A stretch of DNA of 15,352 bases from Propionibacteriaceae bacterium (GTDB lineage: Bacteria > Actinomycetota > Actinomycetes > Propionibacteriales > Propionibacteriaceae), in assembly GCA_009781325.1 (NCBI GenBank), contig WQYJ01000028.1, forward strand, positions 1-15,352. Reading direction: 5' to 3'. Shown here in pieces: positions 1 to 6,501 of the stretch. The notes beneath the pieces were generated by a model that worked only from the letters and a program-made list of their open reading frames with translations, was not told the DNA's origin and did not search any database. Every line of letters begins with the position of its first letter. The first letter of the stretch is position 1. The position numbers were made by a program, and so were the translations under genes.

Positions 1-723
1 GAACCGGGTACCCTGCTCGGCAGTGTCGAAGCCGACGACGCGGTTCACAGTGTCGAGCGGATTTCTGATCCTGATCGACTACACGCCATCAAGGACATTA
101 TCGCGGCTGATGATGTTTTACTTGCCGATGGGCATCATAGGTACTCTGTGGCACGGGCCTACCGTGATGAGGTACGCGCCGCGACCGGGCGTACGAACAC
201 TAGGGCTGAACGCACACTGGCTTTTGTCAACGAACTCGTCGAAGACCAACTCTGCATTGAAGCGATCCACCGGCTTTACACCGGGATCTCCGCTGATAGT
301 TTGCGCGAATATCTCAATCGCTTTTTCGAGTTTTCACCGGCTACGTCGAGTCCGACCATCCTGGCAGACATGGTCGCTCGTAAGAGGCTGGTTATCCTGT
401 GGCCTGATGGTGCCTGCGAATGGCTGATGCCGCGCTGTGGAGTCTTCGATAACGTACGCGGCCTCGACGGAGTATGGCTAGAGATGGCGCTGGAAAACAG
501 CGGCGCCGAAGTCACCTACCAACACGGTCTGACTGAGATGAAGAACCGAGTAAAGACCGAAGACTTCACCGCCGGGATTCTGATCCGCCCCACCACCATC
601 GAGGAAATCCAACGCACCGCCCGAGAAGGCCTCCTCATGCCCCCCAAATCCACCTTCTTCACCCCCAAACTCCTCACCGGCTGGGTACTACGAGCCTCAG
701 AACCCCTACCCCGACGCAAGTAG
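1..723 (+). CDS. DUF1015 family protein, C-terminal part (5' end outside window)
   Basis: Frame 1 is open from the first base to a TAG at 721-723, giving 240 codons with no start inside the conserved part, so the gene begins upstream of the window. The signature DGHHRY (bases 127-144) and the C-terminal block MPPKSTFFTPKLLTGWVL are hallmarks of the DUF1015 family (usual length about 400 residues), so roughly the last 60 percent is present. The GTG at 148 falls just after the conserved DGHHRYS and would cut it off, so it is not the true start. The family has no established biochemical role; members are soluble proteins, and no signal peptide or membrane segment is visible here. The last 50 or so codons are dominated by C-ending codons (ACC, CTC, CCC), unlike the earlier part. 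It runs in the same direction as the amr operon but is separated from it by about 390 bp of palindromic repeats, so co-transcription is uncertain. Confidence 0.88.
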   Translation, partial: EPGTLLGSVEADDAVHSVERISDPDRLHAIKDIIAADDVLLADGHHRYSVARAYRDEVRAATGRTNTRAERTLAFVNELVEDQLCIEAIHRLYTGISADSLREYLNRFFEFSPATSSPTILADMVARKRLVILWPDGACEWLMPRCGVFDNVRGLDGVWLEMALENSGAEVTYQHGLTEMKNRVKTEDFTAGILIRPTTIEEIQRTAREGLLMPPKSTFFTPKLLTGWVLRASEPLPRRK

Positions 724-737
724 TTTCCCAAGGAAAC
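723..737 (+). terminator. Small hairpin overlapping the DUF1015 stop codon
   Basis: A perfect 6-bp inverted repeat, GTTTCC and GGAAAC, with a 3-base loop begins on the last base of the TAG stop. No T-run follows, so it could be a weak terminator or an mRNA-stabilising 3' end. The larger REP palindrome 10 bp downstream may do the same job. This is inference from symmetry only. Confidence 0.3.
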
Positions 738-747
738 GACCCTCCCT

Positions 748-1033
748 CCGGTCATCCTGCCGCCAGGCAGGACCCCCGGCAGCCAACGTGTGGACTTAAG
801 TCAGCAAATCTCTACTACAGACCCTACGTTGGCTGCCGGGGGTCCTGCCTGGCGGCAGGATGACCGGGGGGGTTGGGTCTTTGGTGGAGGGTTTCTCACT
901 TAAGTCCATAGGTTGGCCGCCGGGGGTCCTGCCTGGCGGCAGGATGACCGGGGGTTGGGTCTTTGGTAGAGATTTACTCACTTAAGTCCATAGGTTGGCT
1001 GCCGGGGGTCCTGCCTGGCGGCAGGATGACCGG
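748..1033. repeat. Cluster of four REP-like palindromes, three in tandem
   Basis: A 37-bp imperfect palindrome occurs at 748-784 (forward) and, reverse-complemented, at 831-867, 915-951 and 997-1033. The core is CCGGTCATCCTGCC, a 3-5 base loop, then GGCAGGACCCCCGG and GC(A/C)GCC. The first two copies face each other about 46 bp apart as a BIME-like pair. The last three, with shared flanks (GGTTGGGTCTTTGGT downstream and ACTTAAGTCCATAGGTTGG upstream), are tandem units with periods of 84 and 82 bp. The same palindrome recurs at 9063-9289 and 12331-12661 and never inside a gene. The stretch 724-1109 holds nothing else apart from the hairpin at 1051-1079. Short frames through the repeats are not genes. 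Confidence 0.9.
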
Positions 1034-1050
1034 GGGTTGGGTCTTCAAAG

Positions 1051-1079
1051 GGTGACAAAAAGGACCGTCCCCGTGTCAC
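1051..1079. repeat. GTGACA...TGTCAC inverted repeat with GGAC/GTCC core
   Basis: Outer arms GTGACA and TGTCAC enclose an inner GGAC-C-GTCC, forming an imperfect hairpin immediately upstream of the amrB ribosome site. A related element (GTGACAA...TTGTCAC with GGG/CCC inside) is at 12506-12534 and a stronger cousin (GTGACGAAGGGGACGG with its complement) at 12707-12749. This is a second repeat family, separate from the CCGGTCATCC type. It could act as a transcript-end hairpin for the upstream region. Confidence 0.65.
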
Positions 1080-1109
1080 TAAGAGTAAGCTGTTTTCCAG
1101 GAGGTAACT

Positions 1110-1916
1110 ATGAAAGTTCGTCCGCCAGCGGTGGCTGGCTTGTTCTATCCAACAAACCCTGGCTTGTTGCGTACTATGGTCACCGAATATCTTCTGGATG
1201 CTCGTGATCGTGCTGGTGGGGCTCCGCCGGCGGTACCAGGTGTCTTGAGGGCCGCAGTTGTTCCTCATGCAGGGTACATTTACTCAGGCTCTACGGCGGC
1301 TTCGCTGTTTGAGCTCATTCAACCTATTGCTGATCAGATTCGCCATGTGGTCATCGTGGGCCCGGCTCACCGGGTGGGAATCGACGGCGTCGCCTTACCT
1401 GACGCTGAAGCCATGGCTACTCCGATCGGAGAAGTCCCCCTATGGACCCAAGGGGTCGAGACTGCGCTGGGAATGCCCCAAGTCGTGGTCAATGACGCTG
1501 TCCATGCCCAAGAGCACTCGCTTGAAGTGCAGCTTCCTTTCCTGCAAATGATCCTTCCCGAAGTAGATGTCCTGCCTCTAGCTGCAGGATGGGTGGATTC
1601 CACGGTTGTCACCGACATCCTTGAAGCCCTGTGGGGCTTCGAAGGTACCTTCCTTCTGATGAGTTCAGACCTATCTCACTACCATTCCTACGAAGAGGCC
1701 CAGCGCATTGACTCCGGGACCGTACAGCAAATTCTGGCGTGCAATCCCACAGTGAAACATGATCAGGCTTGCGGGGCCACGGCGGTCAACGCTATGTCGC
1801 AATTCGCTGCTAGCCACAACTTGACTCCCGCATTGATAGGATTCCGAAACTCAGGTGATACAGCCGGAGATAAGACATCCGTCGTAGGATATGCTTCGAT
1901 CGGTTATTACGACTAG
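1110..1916 (+). CDS. amrB: AmmeMemoRadiSam system protein B (MEMO1 family)
   Basis: The 268-residue protein spans the full MEMO family fold, which is related to the class III extradiol dioxygenase (LigB-type) fold. Visible family blocks are RPPAVAGLFYP (4-14), PHAGYIYSG (52-60), GPAHR (84-88), EHSLEVQLPFLQ (135-146), SSDLSHY (185-191), ACGA (220-223) and NSGDTAGDKTSVVGYASI (247-264). His53, His87, His190 and Cys221 are the expected counterparts of the metal-site residues in human MEMO1. The ATG is set by a perfect AGGAGGT at 1099-1105, four bases upstream. It is the first gene of a three-gene operon with amrA (20-bp gap) and amrS. The substrate is unknown; the family's conserved partnership with a radical SAM enzyme suggests metal or redox chemistry in the cytoplasm. 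No promoter can be assigned with confidence because repeats fill the upstream DNA. Confidence 0.93.
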   Translation: MKVRPPAVAGLFYPTNPGLLRTMVTEYLLDARDRAGGAPPAVPGVLRAAVVPHAGYIYSGSTAASLFELIQPIADQIRHVVIVGPAHRVGIDGVALPDAEAMATPIGEVPLWTQGVETALGMPQVVVNDAVHAQEHSLEVQLPFLQMILPEVDVLPLAAGWVDSTVVTDILEALWGFEGTFLLMSSDLSHYHSYEEAQRIDSGTVQQILACNPTVKHDQACGATAVNAMSQFAASHNLTPALIGFRNSGDTAGDKTSVVGYASIGYYD

Positions 1917-1936
1917 GAATTAACGGAAGTACAACC

Positions 1937-2488
1937 ATGAATACTTTTCCCGACGATGCCGGGCTTGTCTTGGTGGGCCTCGCGAGGTCCGCAATCGCCT
2001 CCGATCTTGGGCTCGAAACAACACTTCAGCCTGAGCAGGAGTGGCTGACCCATACTGGTGCCAGCTTCGTCACCTTGAGAATAGACGGACATCTGCGCGG
2101 CTGTATTGGCTCGCTGATGGCCTATCAGAGTCTTGAGGATGACGTACGCAGCAACGCCGTAGCTGCGGCTTTTGAGGATCCGCGATTCCCCCCATTGTCG
2201 GTCGAAGAGTTTGATCAGATTCACATCGACATTTCCATTCTGTCTGCCCCAGAACCGATGACATTTACGTCCAAACAGGATGCTCTCGACCAGCTTAGAC
2301 CTGGTATCGATGGTGTCATCATTCTGGTTGCCGGGCATCGGGCGACCTTCCTCCCCCAAGTCTGGGAGGAACTTCCAGAACCGGAAGAGTTCATGGCTCA
2401 CCTGATGCGAAAAGCCGGTCAACCCATGGATCACTGGGACGACCACGTACGAATTGAGCGCTACCAGGTGACTGCCTTTGAAGAATAG
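1937..2488 (+). CDS. amrA: AmmeMemoRadiSam system protein A (AMMECR1 family)
   Basis: The 183-residue protein is the usual length of a single-domain AMMECR1 protein. Diagnostic motifs are the near-invariant LRGCIG (53-58), the DPRFPPL block (81-87), the I-I-D-G-V-I segment around 123-130 and the FLPQVWEELP block (138-147). The ATG follows a modest GGAAG Shine-Dalgarno sequence at 1925-1929. The gene lies 20 bp after amrB and 9 bp before amrS, so the three are almost certainly one transcript. The biochemical activity of AMMECR1 proteins is not established; the conserved Cys57 in LRGCIG is the obvious candidate functional residue. It lacks a signal peptide and is presumably cytoplasmic. The family call is secure from the motifs, the role is not. 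Confidence 0.93.
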   Translation: MNTFPDDAGLVLVGLARSAIASDLGLETTLQPEQEWLTHTGASFVTLRIDGHLRGCIGSLMAYQSLEDDVRSNAVAAAFEDPRFPPLSVEEFDQIHIDISILSAPEPMTFTSKQDALDQLRPGIDGVIILVAGHRATFLPQVWEELPEPEEFMAHLMRKAGQPMDHWDDHVRIERYQVTAFEE

Positions 2489-2497
2489 ACTCAGAAG

Positions 2498-3511
2498 GTG
2501 AAAGCCACGTACTGGCATCAACTGGATAACTCCAGCGTTCAATGCGATCTGTGCCCGCGCCGCTGTCGGCTGCGCCCTGGGCAGCGAGGGTTTTGCTTCG
2601 TACGAGAGAACATCGACGGTCAGTTGGACCTAACTACCTATGGGCGCTCCTCGGGTTTCGCTGTTGATCCCATCGAGAAGAAACCGCTGTACCACGTGCT
2701 TCCAGGCTCTAAGGTTCTCAGTTTTGGTACGGCTGGGTGCAACCTTGCCTGCCGGTTCTGCCAGAACTGGGAACTGTCCACTGCCAGTACGGCCGATCTC
2801 CTGCAGCGCAAGGCTACTCCCTCGGGTATCGCTGAGATGGCTGCCTACACCAAATCCCACGGTGTTGCTTATACCTACAATGACCCGGTTATCTTCGCAG
2901 AGTATGCCATCGATGTTGCTCAGGCCGTACGCGAACAGCAACTGCTGAACATCGCAGTCACAGCCGGGTATATCTGGGGTGATGCCCGGGCTGATTTCTT
3001 TGCTTCGATGGATGCCACCAATGTGGATCTGAAGAGTTTCAACCCCGAGTTCTATCGGCGAATTGTTGGCGGGCGGCTCGACTTTGTGTTGGACACCCTG
3101 GCTTACATTGCCCATGAAACTCAATGCTGGCTGGAAATCACCACTTTGCTTATCCCCGGACTCAATGACTCCGACGATGAGATTCAAAGTCTGACCCAGT
3201 GGATTGCGGCTGAACTCGGAACTTCGATACCGCTGCACTTCTCGGCTTTCCATCCGGATAACCGAATGCAAGATCTCCCGCGTACTCCGTTATCGACATT
3301 GACCCGGGCCCGCCAGATCGCGATGGATGCCGGACTGAGGTTTGTCTATACCGGAAATGTCATCGACGATGAGGGTTCAACGACTTTCTGTCCCGGCTGC
3401 AAGCAAGCCCTGATCCGGCGCGAAGGATTCCAGGTGCTGGAGAATACTGTGGGCACCCAAGGCCAGTGTTCGGCCTGCTCAACACAGATACCCGGACTCT
3501 GGTCGACCTGA
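2498..3511 (+). CDS. amrS: AmmeMemoRadiSam system radical SAM enzyme
   Basis: The 337-residue protein carries the radical SAM cluster motif CxxxCxxC as CNLACRFC (Cys81, Cys85, Cys88), followed by QNWELS, typical of the AmrS branch. Other features are an N-terminal cysteine group (Cys16, Cys19, Cys23, Cys33), YTYNDP (126-131), NVDLKSF (175-181), LIPGLND (218-224) and HFSAFHP (247-253). A C-terminal zinc-ribbon-like pair, CPGC (298-301) and CSAC (324-327), follows. Length and order match pyruvate-formate-lyase-activating-enzyme-like members of the system. The GTG start at 2498 is the best choice: it is 9 bp after amrA, and the conserved N-terminal cysteines begin soon after, but the Shine-Dalgarno sequence is poor, which suggests translational coupling. 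It is predicted to cleave SAM to a 5'-deoxyadenosyl radical; the target is unknown. Confidence 0.94.
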   Translation: MKATYWHQLDNSSVQCDLCPRRCRLRPGQRGFCFVRENIDGQLDLTTYGRSSGFAVDPIEKKPLYHVLPGSKVLSFGTAGCNLACRFCQNWELSTASTADLLQRKATPSGIAEMAAYTKSHGVAYTYNDPVIFAEYAIDVAQAVREQQLLNIAVTAGYIWGDARADFFASMDATNVDLKSFNPEFYRRIVGGRLDFVLDTLAYIAHETQCWLEITTLLIPGLNDSDDEIQSLTQWIAAELGTSIPLHFSAFHPDNRMQDLPRTPLSTLTRARQIAMDAGLRFVYTGNVIDDEGSTTFCPGCKQALIRREGFQVLENTVGTQGQCSACSTQIPGLWST

Positions 3512-3602
3512 TAACGCTGTCAGAGTTTTCATAGGTTTCCAAGAAAATCTCCCCTTCTTATCGCGGAATCAGGCGTAGAACCACAAGAATTTCCTCCAGA
3601 TA

Positions 3603-3631
3603 TTCAAAAGACAGCGATGTCATGCTAAAGT
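3603..3631 (+). promoter_or_regulatory. Predicted lacI promoter
   Basis: TTCAAA (3603-3608), a 17-bp spacer and an extended -10 TGC-TAAAGT (3623-3631) form a plausible sigma-70/SigA-type promoter. The start would fall near 3638. That is only about 6 bases before the ATG at 3644 but about 40 bases before the GTG at 3680, which favours the GTG as the lacI start. The spacer contains the operator palindrome at 3609-3622. The rest of 3512-3602 shows no clear feature; a 4-bp CTGA/TCAG stem just after amrS is too weak to call. Confidence 0.5.
3609..3622. promoter_or_regulatory. LacI-type operator in the lacI promoter
   Basis: AGACAGCGATGTCA contains the CpG-centred palindrome GACA-N-CG-N-TGTC, the form expected of LacI-family operators. 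It lies between the -35 and -10 boxes of the predicted lacI promoter. The reverse complement of the site at 4788-4801 is AGACAGCGGTGTCA, identical at 13 of 14 positions. This supports negative autoregulation of the adjacent LacI protein. Confidence 0.7.
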
Positions 3632-3679
3632 CTTGATCGTTGGATGACACAAGACCATTCCAGCAAGGAGAAGTCAGAG

Positions 3680-4720
3680 GTGACGCAGGAGATTGAACGC
3701 CGGGCAACGATGAGGGACGTTGCTGCCCGCGCGGGGGTGAGCCTGAAGACTGTCTCACGTGTCATCAACGATGAGCCCAATGTCACAGAGCAAACCAGGG
3801 AGCGTGTACGCCACGCGGTCCAGGAACTGCGGTACGTACCAGACGCGGCCGCAGCCAATCTCGCCCGGATCCGACGCGACACACACTCCATAGCCCTGCT
3901 GATTTCCTCGGTAGATAATCCTTTCTCTGCCCTGGTCTTCAAGGGGGTTGAATCTGTGGCTAAGGGGCGAGAGGTCGCGGTTTTCGCTGCCTCGACTGAG
4001 GGAGATCCGGCGGTAGAAAATCGTTTGATCCGCGCCTTCGCTTCACGCCAGGTTGACGGCTTCATTATCACCCCTACCGCACAGGATCACCGCTACATGG
4101 GCAACCTCCTGGGTTCGCCGATCCCCATGGTCTATGTGGATCGATCTCCCATCGGCATCGCGGCTGATGTCATCACGACCAATAACCGTGAGTCGGCGAT
4201 GACCGCCACTGCTCACCTTATTAAGCGAGGTCACCGCCGCATTGGCCTGATGGCAGATGACTCGGCAATCGAAACCGCCGCTGACCGCTACCAGGGCTAC
4301 ACCGATGCCCTCCAAGTCGCCGGCATACCTGTGGATCCGTCGCTGGTAGTGATGGGCGTCGGTACGGCAGAAGACGCCGTGGTTGCCGCCAACCGTCTCT
4401 TCGACCACCAAAATCCGCCCACGGCGGTCTTTGCCGGACGCAACACTGCGTCCATCGGTCTGCTCAGTGTACTCAAAGAGCGAGGGCTCTCCCATAGGGT
4501 CGGTGTCGTGGGAATGGATGACCTCGATCTGGCTGACCTGGTGGATCCGCCCTTGACGGTGATGGCCCAAGACCCGATCGCCATCGGGAGCCTGGCTGCT
4601 GAAAAACTCTTTGCCCGCCTCGACGGCGACGATGCACCTCCGGCGCGCCATGTCGTACCAGCGCGTCTCATTGAGCGAGGCTCAGGAGAGATTCAATTCA
4701 AGGCTGACACAGTCGTCTGA
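3680..4720 (+). CDS. LacI-family transcriptional regulator of the sugar transporter
   Basis: From the GTG at 3680 the protein has 346 residues, typical for LacI/GalR regulators. Residues 9-31 form the helix-turn-helix (RDVAARAGVSLKTVSRVIND), followed by the hinge-like helix VPDAAAANLARIRR (53-66). The rest is a periplasmic-binding-protein-like effector domain, with landmarks VDNPFSALV, VDGFIITP and VGMDDLDLADLVDPPLTVM. AAGGAG at 3665-3670 sits 9 bases before this GTG. An in-frame ATG at 3644 would add 12 residues but has no ribosome site and lies about 6 bases from the predicted transcription start, so I prefer the GTG. The gene ends 101 bp before mmsA in the same direction. Matching palindromes in its own and the mmsA promoters suggest it represses both and is released by a sugar ligand, which cannot be named from the sequence. 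Confidence 0.9.
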   Translation: MTQEIERRATMRDVAARAGVSLKTVSRVINDEPNVTEQTRERVRHAVQELRYVPDAAAANLARIRRDTHSIALLISSVDNPFSALVFKGVESVAKGREVAVFAASTEGDPAVENRLIRAFASRQVDGFIITPTAQDHRYMGNLLGSPIPMVYVDRSPIGIAADVITTNNRESAMTATAHLIKRGHRRIGLMADDSAIETAADRYQGYTDALQVAGIPVDPSLVVMGVGTAEDAVVAANRLFDHQNPPTAVFAGRNTASIGLLSVLKERGLSHRVGVVGMDDLDLADLVDPPLTVMAQDPIAIGSLAAEKLFARLDGDDAPPARHVVPARLIERGSGEIQFKADTVV

Positions 4721-4733
4721 CACCGTCGTCTGA
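4706..4733. repeat. 13-bp tandem duplication at the lacI stop codon, possible auxiliary operator
   Basis: CAC(A/C)GTCGTCTGA occurs twice head to tail (4708-4720 and 4721-4733), so the TGA stop is duplicated. The bases 4719-4730, GACACCGTCGTC, match the operator pattern GACA-N-CG-N-TGTC at nine of its ten fixed positions. They lie 70 bp upstream of the main mmsA operator, centre to centre. Whether the regulator uses it is speculation. Confidence 0.4.
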
Positions 4734-4786
4734 GTTCTCGCTACGACTCCTGCCCATACTGTTATGGAATTGTAATTATGAATCTG

Positions 4787-4815
4787 TTGACACCGCTGTC
4801 TCAAGAGATTAGTCT
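4787..4815 (+). promoter_or_regulatory. mmsA promoter giving a likely leaderless transcript
   Basis: A perfect -35 TTGACA (4787-4792), a 17-bp spacer and -10 TAGTCT (4810-4815) end 6 bases before the ATG at 4822. Transcription would therefore start at about the A of that ATG, and no Shine-Dalgarno sequence precedes it. Both points fit leaderless initiation, which is common in actinobacteria. Confidence 0.65.
4788..4801. promoter_or_regulatory. LacI-type operator overlapping the mmsA -35 box
   Basis: TGACACCGCTGTCT carries the palindrome GACA-C-CG-C-TGTC. It covers most of the -35 hexamer, so a bound repressor would block RNA polymerase. Its reverse complement matches the lacI-promoter site at 13 of 14 positions. 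Confidence 0.7.
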
Positions 4816-4821
4816 CGGGCT

Positions 4822-6489
4822 ATGACAACGCTGCCATTTGCGACAGAACCGGCAGTCATACCGGGAGGTGAATCCGGCTTGGGGGCTACACCAGAGCTGG
4901 AAATCAGCAGCGCTGTCCATCAGACAACAGCGGCCTCCGCCCACCAGAACGCCACCGAGATGATTCTCCAGATGCGTAATATCACCAAGGTCTTCCCTGG
5001 TGTACGCGCGCTCGATAACGTCACGATGGAGGTACGCGCAGGAGATATCCACGCCATCTGCGGAGAAAACGGCGCAGGAAAATCAACATTAATGAAGGTT
5101 CTCTCCGGGGTACACCCGTACGGAACCTATGAGGGTGAGATCATCTATCAGGGTGAACCAGCGGTGTTTCATTCGATCAAAGCCTCTGAAAAAGCCGGCA
5201 TCGTCATCATTCACCAAGAACTGGCGCTCATTCCCGAGCTATCAATTGCCGAAAACATCTTCCTGGGAAACCACATTACGCACAACGGGCTCATAGACTG
5301 GCCAGAAGCGTACCGGCGTACCGAAGAACTGCTCGCTCGGGTCGGGCTGTCGATTCCCGCCAAGACACAGATCAAGCACTTGGGTGTGGGGCAGCAGCAG
5401 CTCGTTGAGATTGCCAAAGCCCTGGCCAAAGATGTCCAGTTGCTTATCTTAGATGAGCCGACATCGGCTCTGAATGAAGAGGATGCCGGCAACCTGCTCG
5501 ACCTCCTACGTGACCTGAAGACCAAGGGGATCACCTCCATCATGATCTCCCACAAGATCGGTGAGCTGGTCGCCATCGCAGACACTGTGACGATCCTGCG
5601 GGACGGACGCAGCGTGGACACCTACCCGATCATCCCAGGTCAGGCTGATGAGGATCGGATTATCCGCGAGATGGTGGGACGTTCTCTGGACAGCCGCTAT
5701 CCCACGCACACCTCCACGATCGGTGAGGTCATCTTTGAGGTGGTGAACTGGACCATTGAAGACCCCAACGTACCCGGGCGGCTGCTGTGCAAAGACATGT
5801 CGCTGGATGTCCGCGCCGGTGAGATCGTCGGTTTGGCCGGGCTCATGGGCGCGGGGCGTACTGAGTTTGCGCGCTCTGTTTTTGGGCGTAACTTCGGCAT
5901 TTATCGCGAGGGGCAGGTCTTCCTCCACAACCAGCCTGTGGCACTTACCTCGGTGAGAGCGGCCATCCGCTCAGGTGTTGCGTACGTCGCTGAGGACCGC
6001 AAGATGCTCGGGCTGAACCTGCTTGACGATGTGAAATCGACCGTGGTTTCTGCGTGGTGGCGCGGGGTCTGCAGCCTTCTCGGGCTCATCGATTCCACGA
6101 AAGTACGCTCGGTCGCCGAGGAATACCGCAAGAAGCTGAACATCAAAACCGCGAGCGTTGACCGCGGAATTTCGACACTATCCGGGGGTAACCAACAGAA
6201 AGTCGTCCTCGCCAAGTGGCTGTTCCCAGCCCCTGACGTCCTGATCATGGACGAACCGACCCGAGGGATCGACGTCGGCGCGAAGTACGAAATCTACAAG
6301 ATCATCCAGGAATTGGCTGATCAGGGGAAAGCTGTGATCCTTATCAGCTCTGAATTACCGGAGCTGCTGGGTATCGCGGATCGCATCTACACCATCTGCG
6401 AGGGCAGGATCACCGGGGTGACCGACAAACAGGACGCCACCCAGGAATCCCTGATGCGCATGATGACCACCACGACCGTTTTACGGTGA
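4822..6489 (+). CDS. mmsA: Multiple-monosaccharide ABC transporter ATP-binding protein (MmsA/GguA type)
   Basis: The 555-residue protein has two fused ABC ATPase domains, as in RbsA/XylG/GguA sugar importers. The first has Walker A GENGAGKST (81-89), signature LGVGQQQ (187-193) and Walker B LLILDEPTSAL (207-217). The second has the degenerate Walker A GLMGAGRTE (340-348) usual for this family, LSGGNQQ (453-459) and VLIMDEPTRGID (473-484). It would energise import of aldoses such as xylose, arabinose, galactose or glucose; the specificity is not readable. About 45 polar, disordered-looking residues precede the usual family start (MILQMRNITKVFPG). The ATG at 4960 (Met47) is the alternative start, but it has no clear ribosome site, whereas 4822 fits the promoter as a leaderless start. 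The gene is followed by mmsB after 12 bp. Confidence 0.93.
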   Translation: MTTLPFATEPAVIPGGESGLGATPELEISSAVHQTTAASAHQNATEMILQMRNITKVFPGVRALDNVTMEVRAGDIHAICGENGAGKSTLMKVLSGVHPYGTYEGEIIYQGEPAVFHSIKASEKAGIVIIHQELALIPELSIAENIFLGNHITHNGLIDWPEAYRRTEELLARVGLSIPAKTQIKHLGVGQQQLVEIAKALAKDVQLLILDEPTSALNEEDAGNLLDLLRDLKTKGITSIMISHKIGELVAIADTVTILRDGRSVDTYPIIPGQADEDRIIREMVGRSLDSRYPTHTSTIGEVIFEVVNWTIEDPNVPGRLLCKDMSLDVRAGEIVGLAGLMGAGRTEFARSVFGRNFGIYREGQVFLHNQPVALTSVRAAIRSGVAYVAEDRKMLGLNLLDDVKSTVVSAWWRGVCSLLGLIDSTKVRSVAEEYRKKLNIKTASVDRGISTLSGGNQQKVVLAKWLFPAPDVLIMDEPTRGIDVGAKYEIYKIIQELADQGKAVILISSELPELLGIADRIYTICEGRITGVTDKQDATQESLMRMMTTTTVLR

Positions 6490-6501
6490 AAAGAGACAAC
6501 C

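Noticed and set aside
1..723. GTG at 148 as the start of a complete 191-residue protein.
   Set aside because: The frame is open upstream to base 1 and encodes the family-defining DGHHRY just before this GTG, so the gene is truncated by the window and does not start there.
748..1033. The evenly spaced palindromic repeats considered as a CRISPR array.
   Set aside because: Only a few units, the between-unit sequence is itself repeated with no unique spacers, and no cas genes are present.
796..1268. Short minus-strand frames reading PPVILPPGRTPGG-like peptides through the repeats, and similar ones at 9111-9439 and 12279-12540.
   Set aside because: They are translations of the REP-like palindromes, which occur in both orientations with differing loop lengths; no ribosome sites or codon bias support them.
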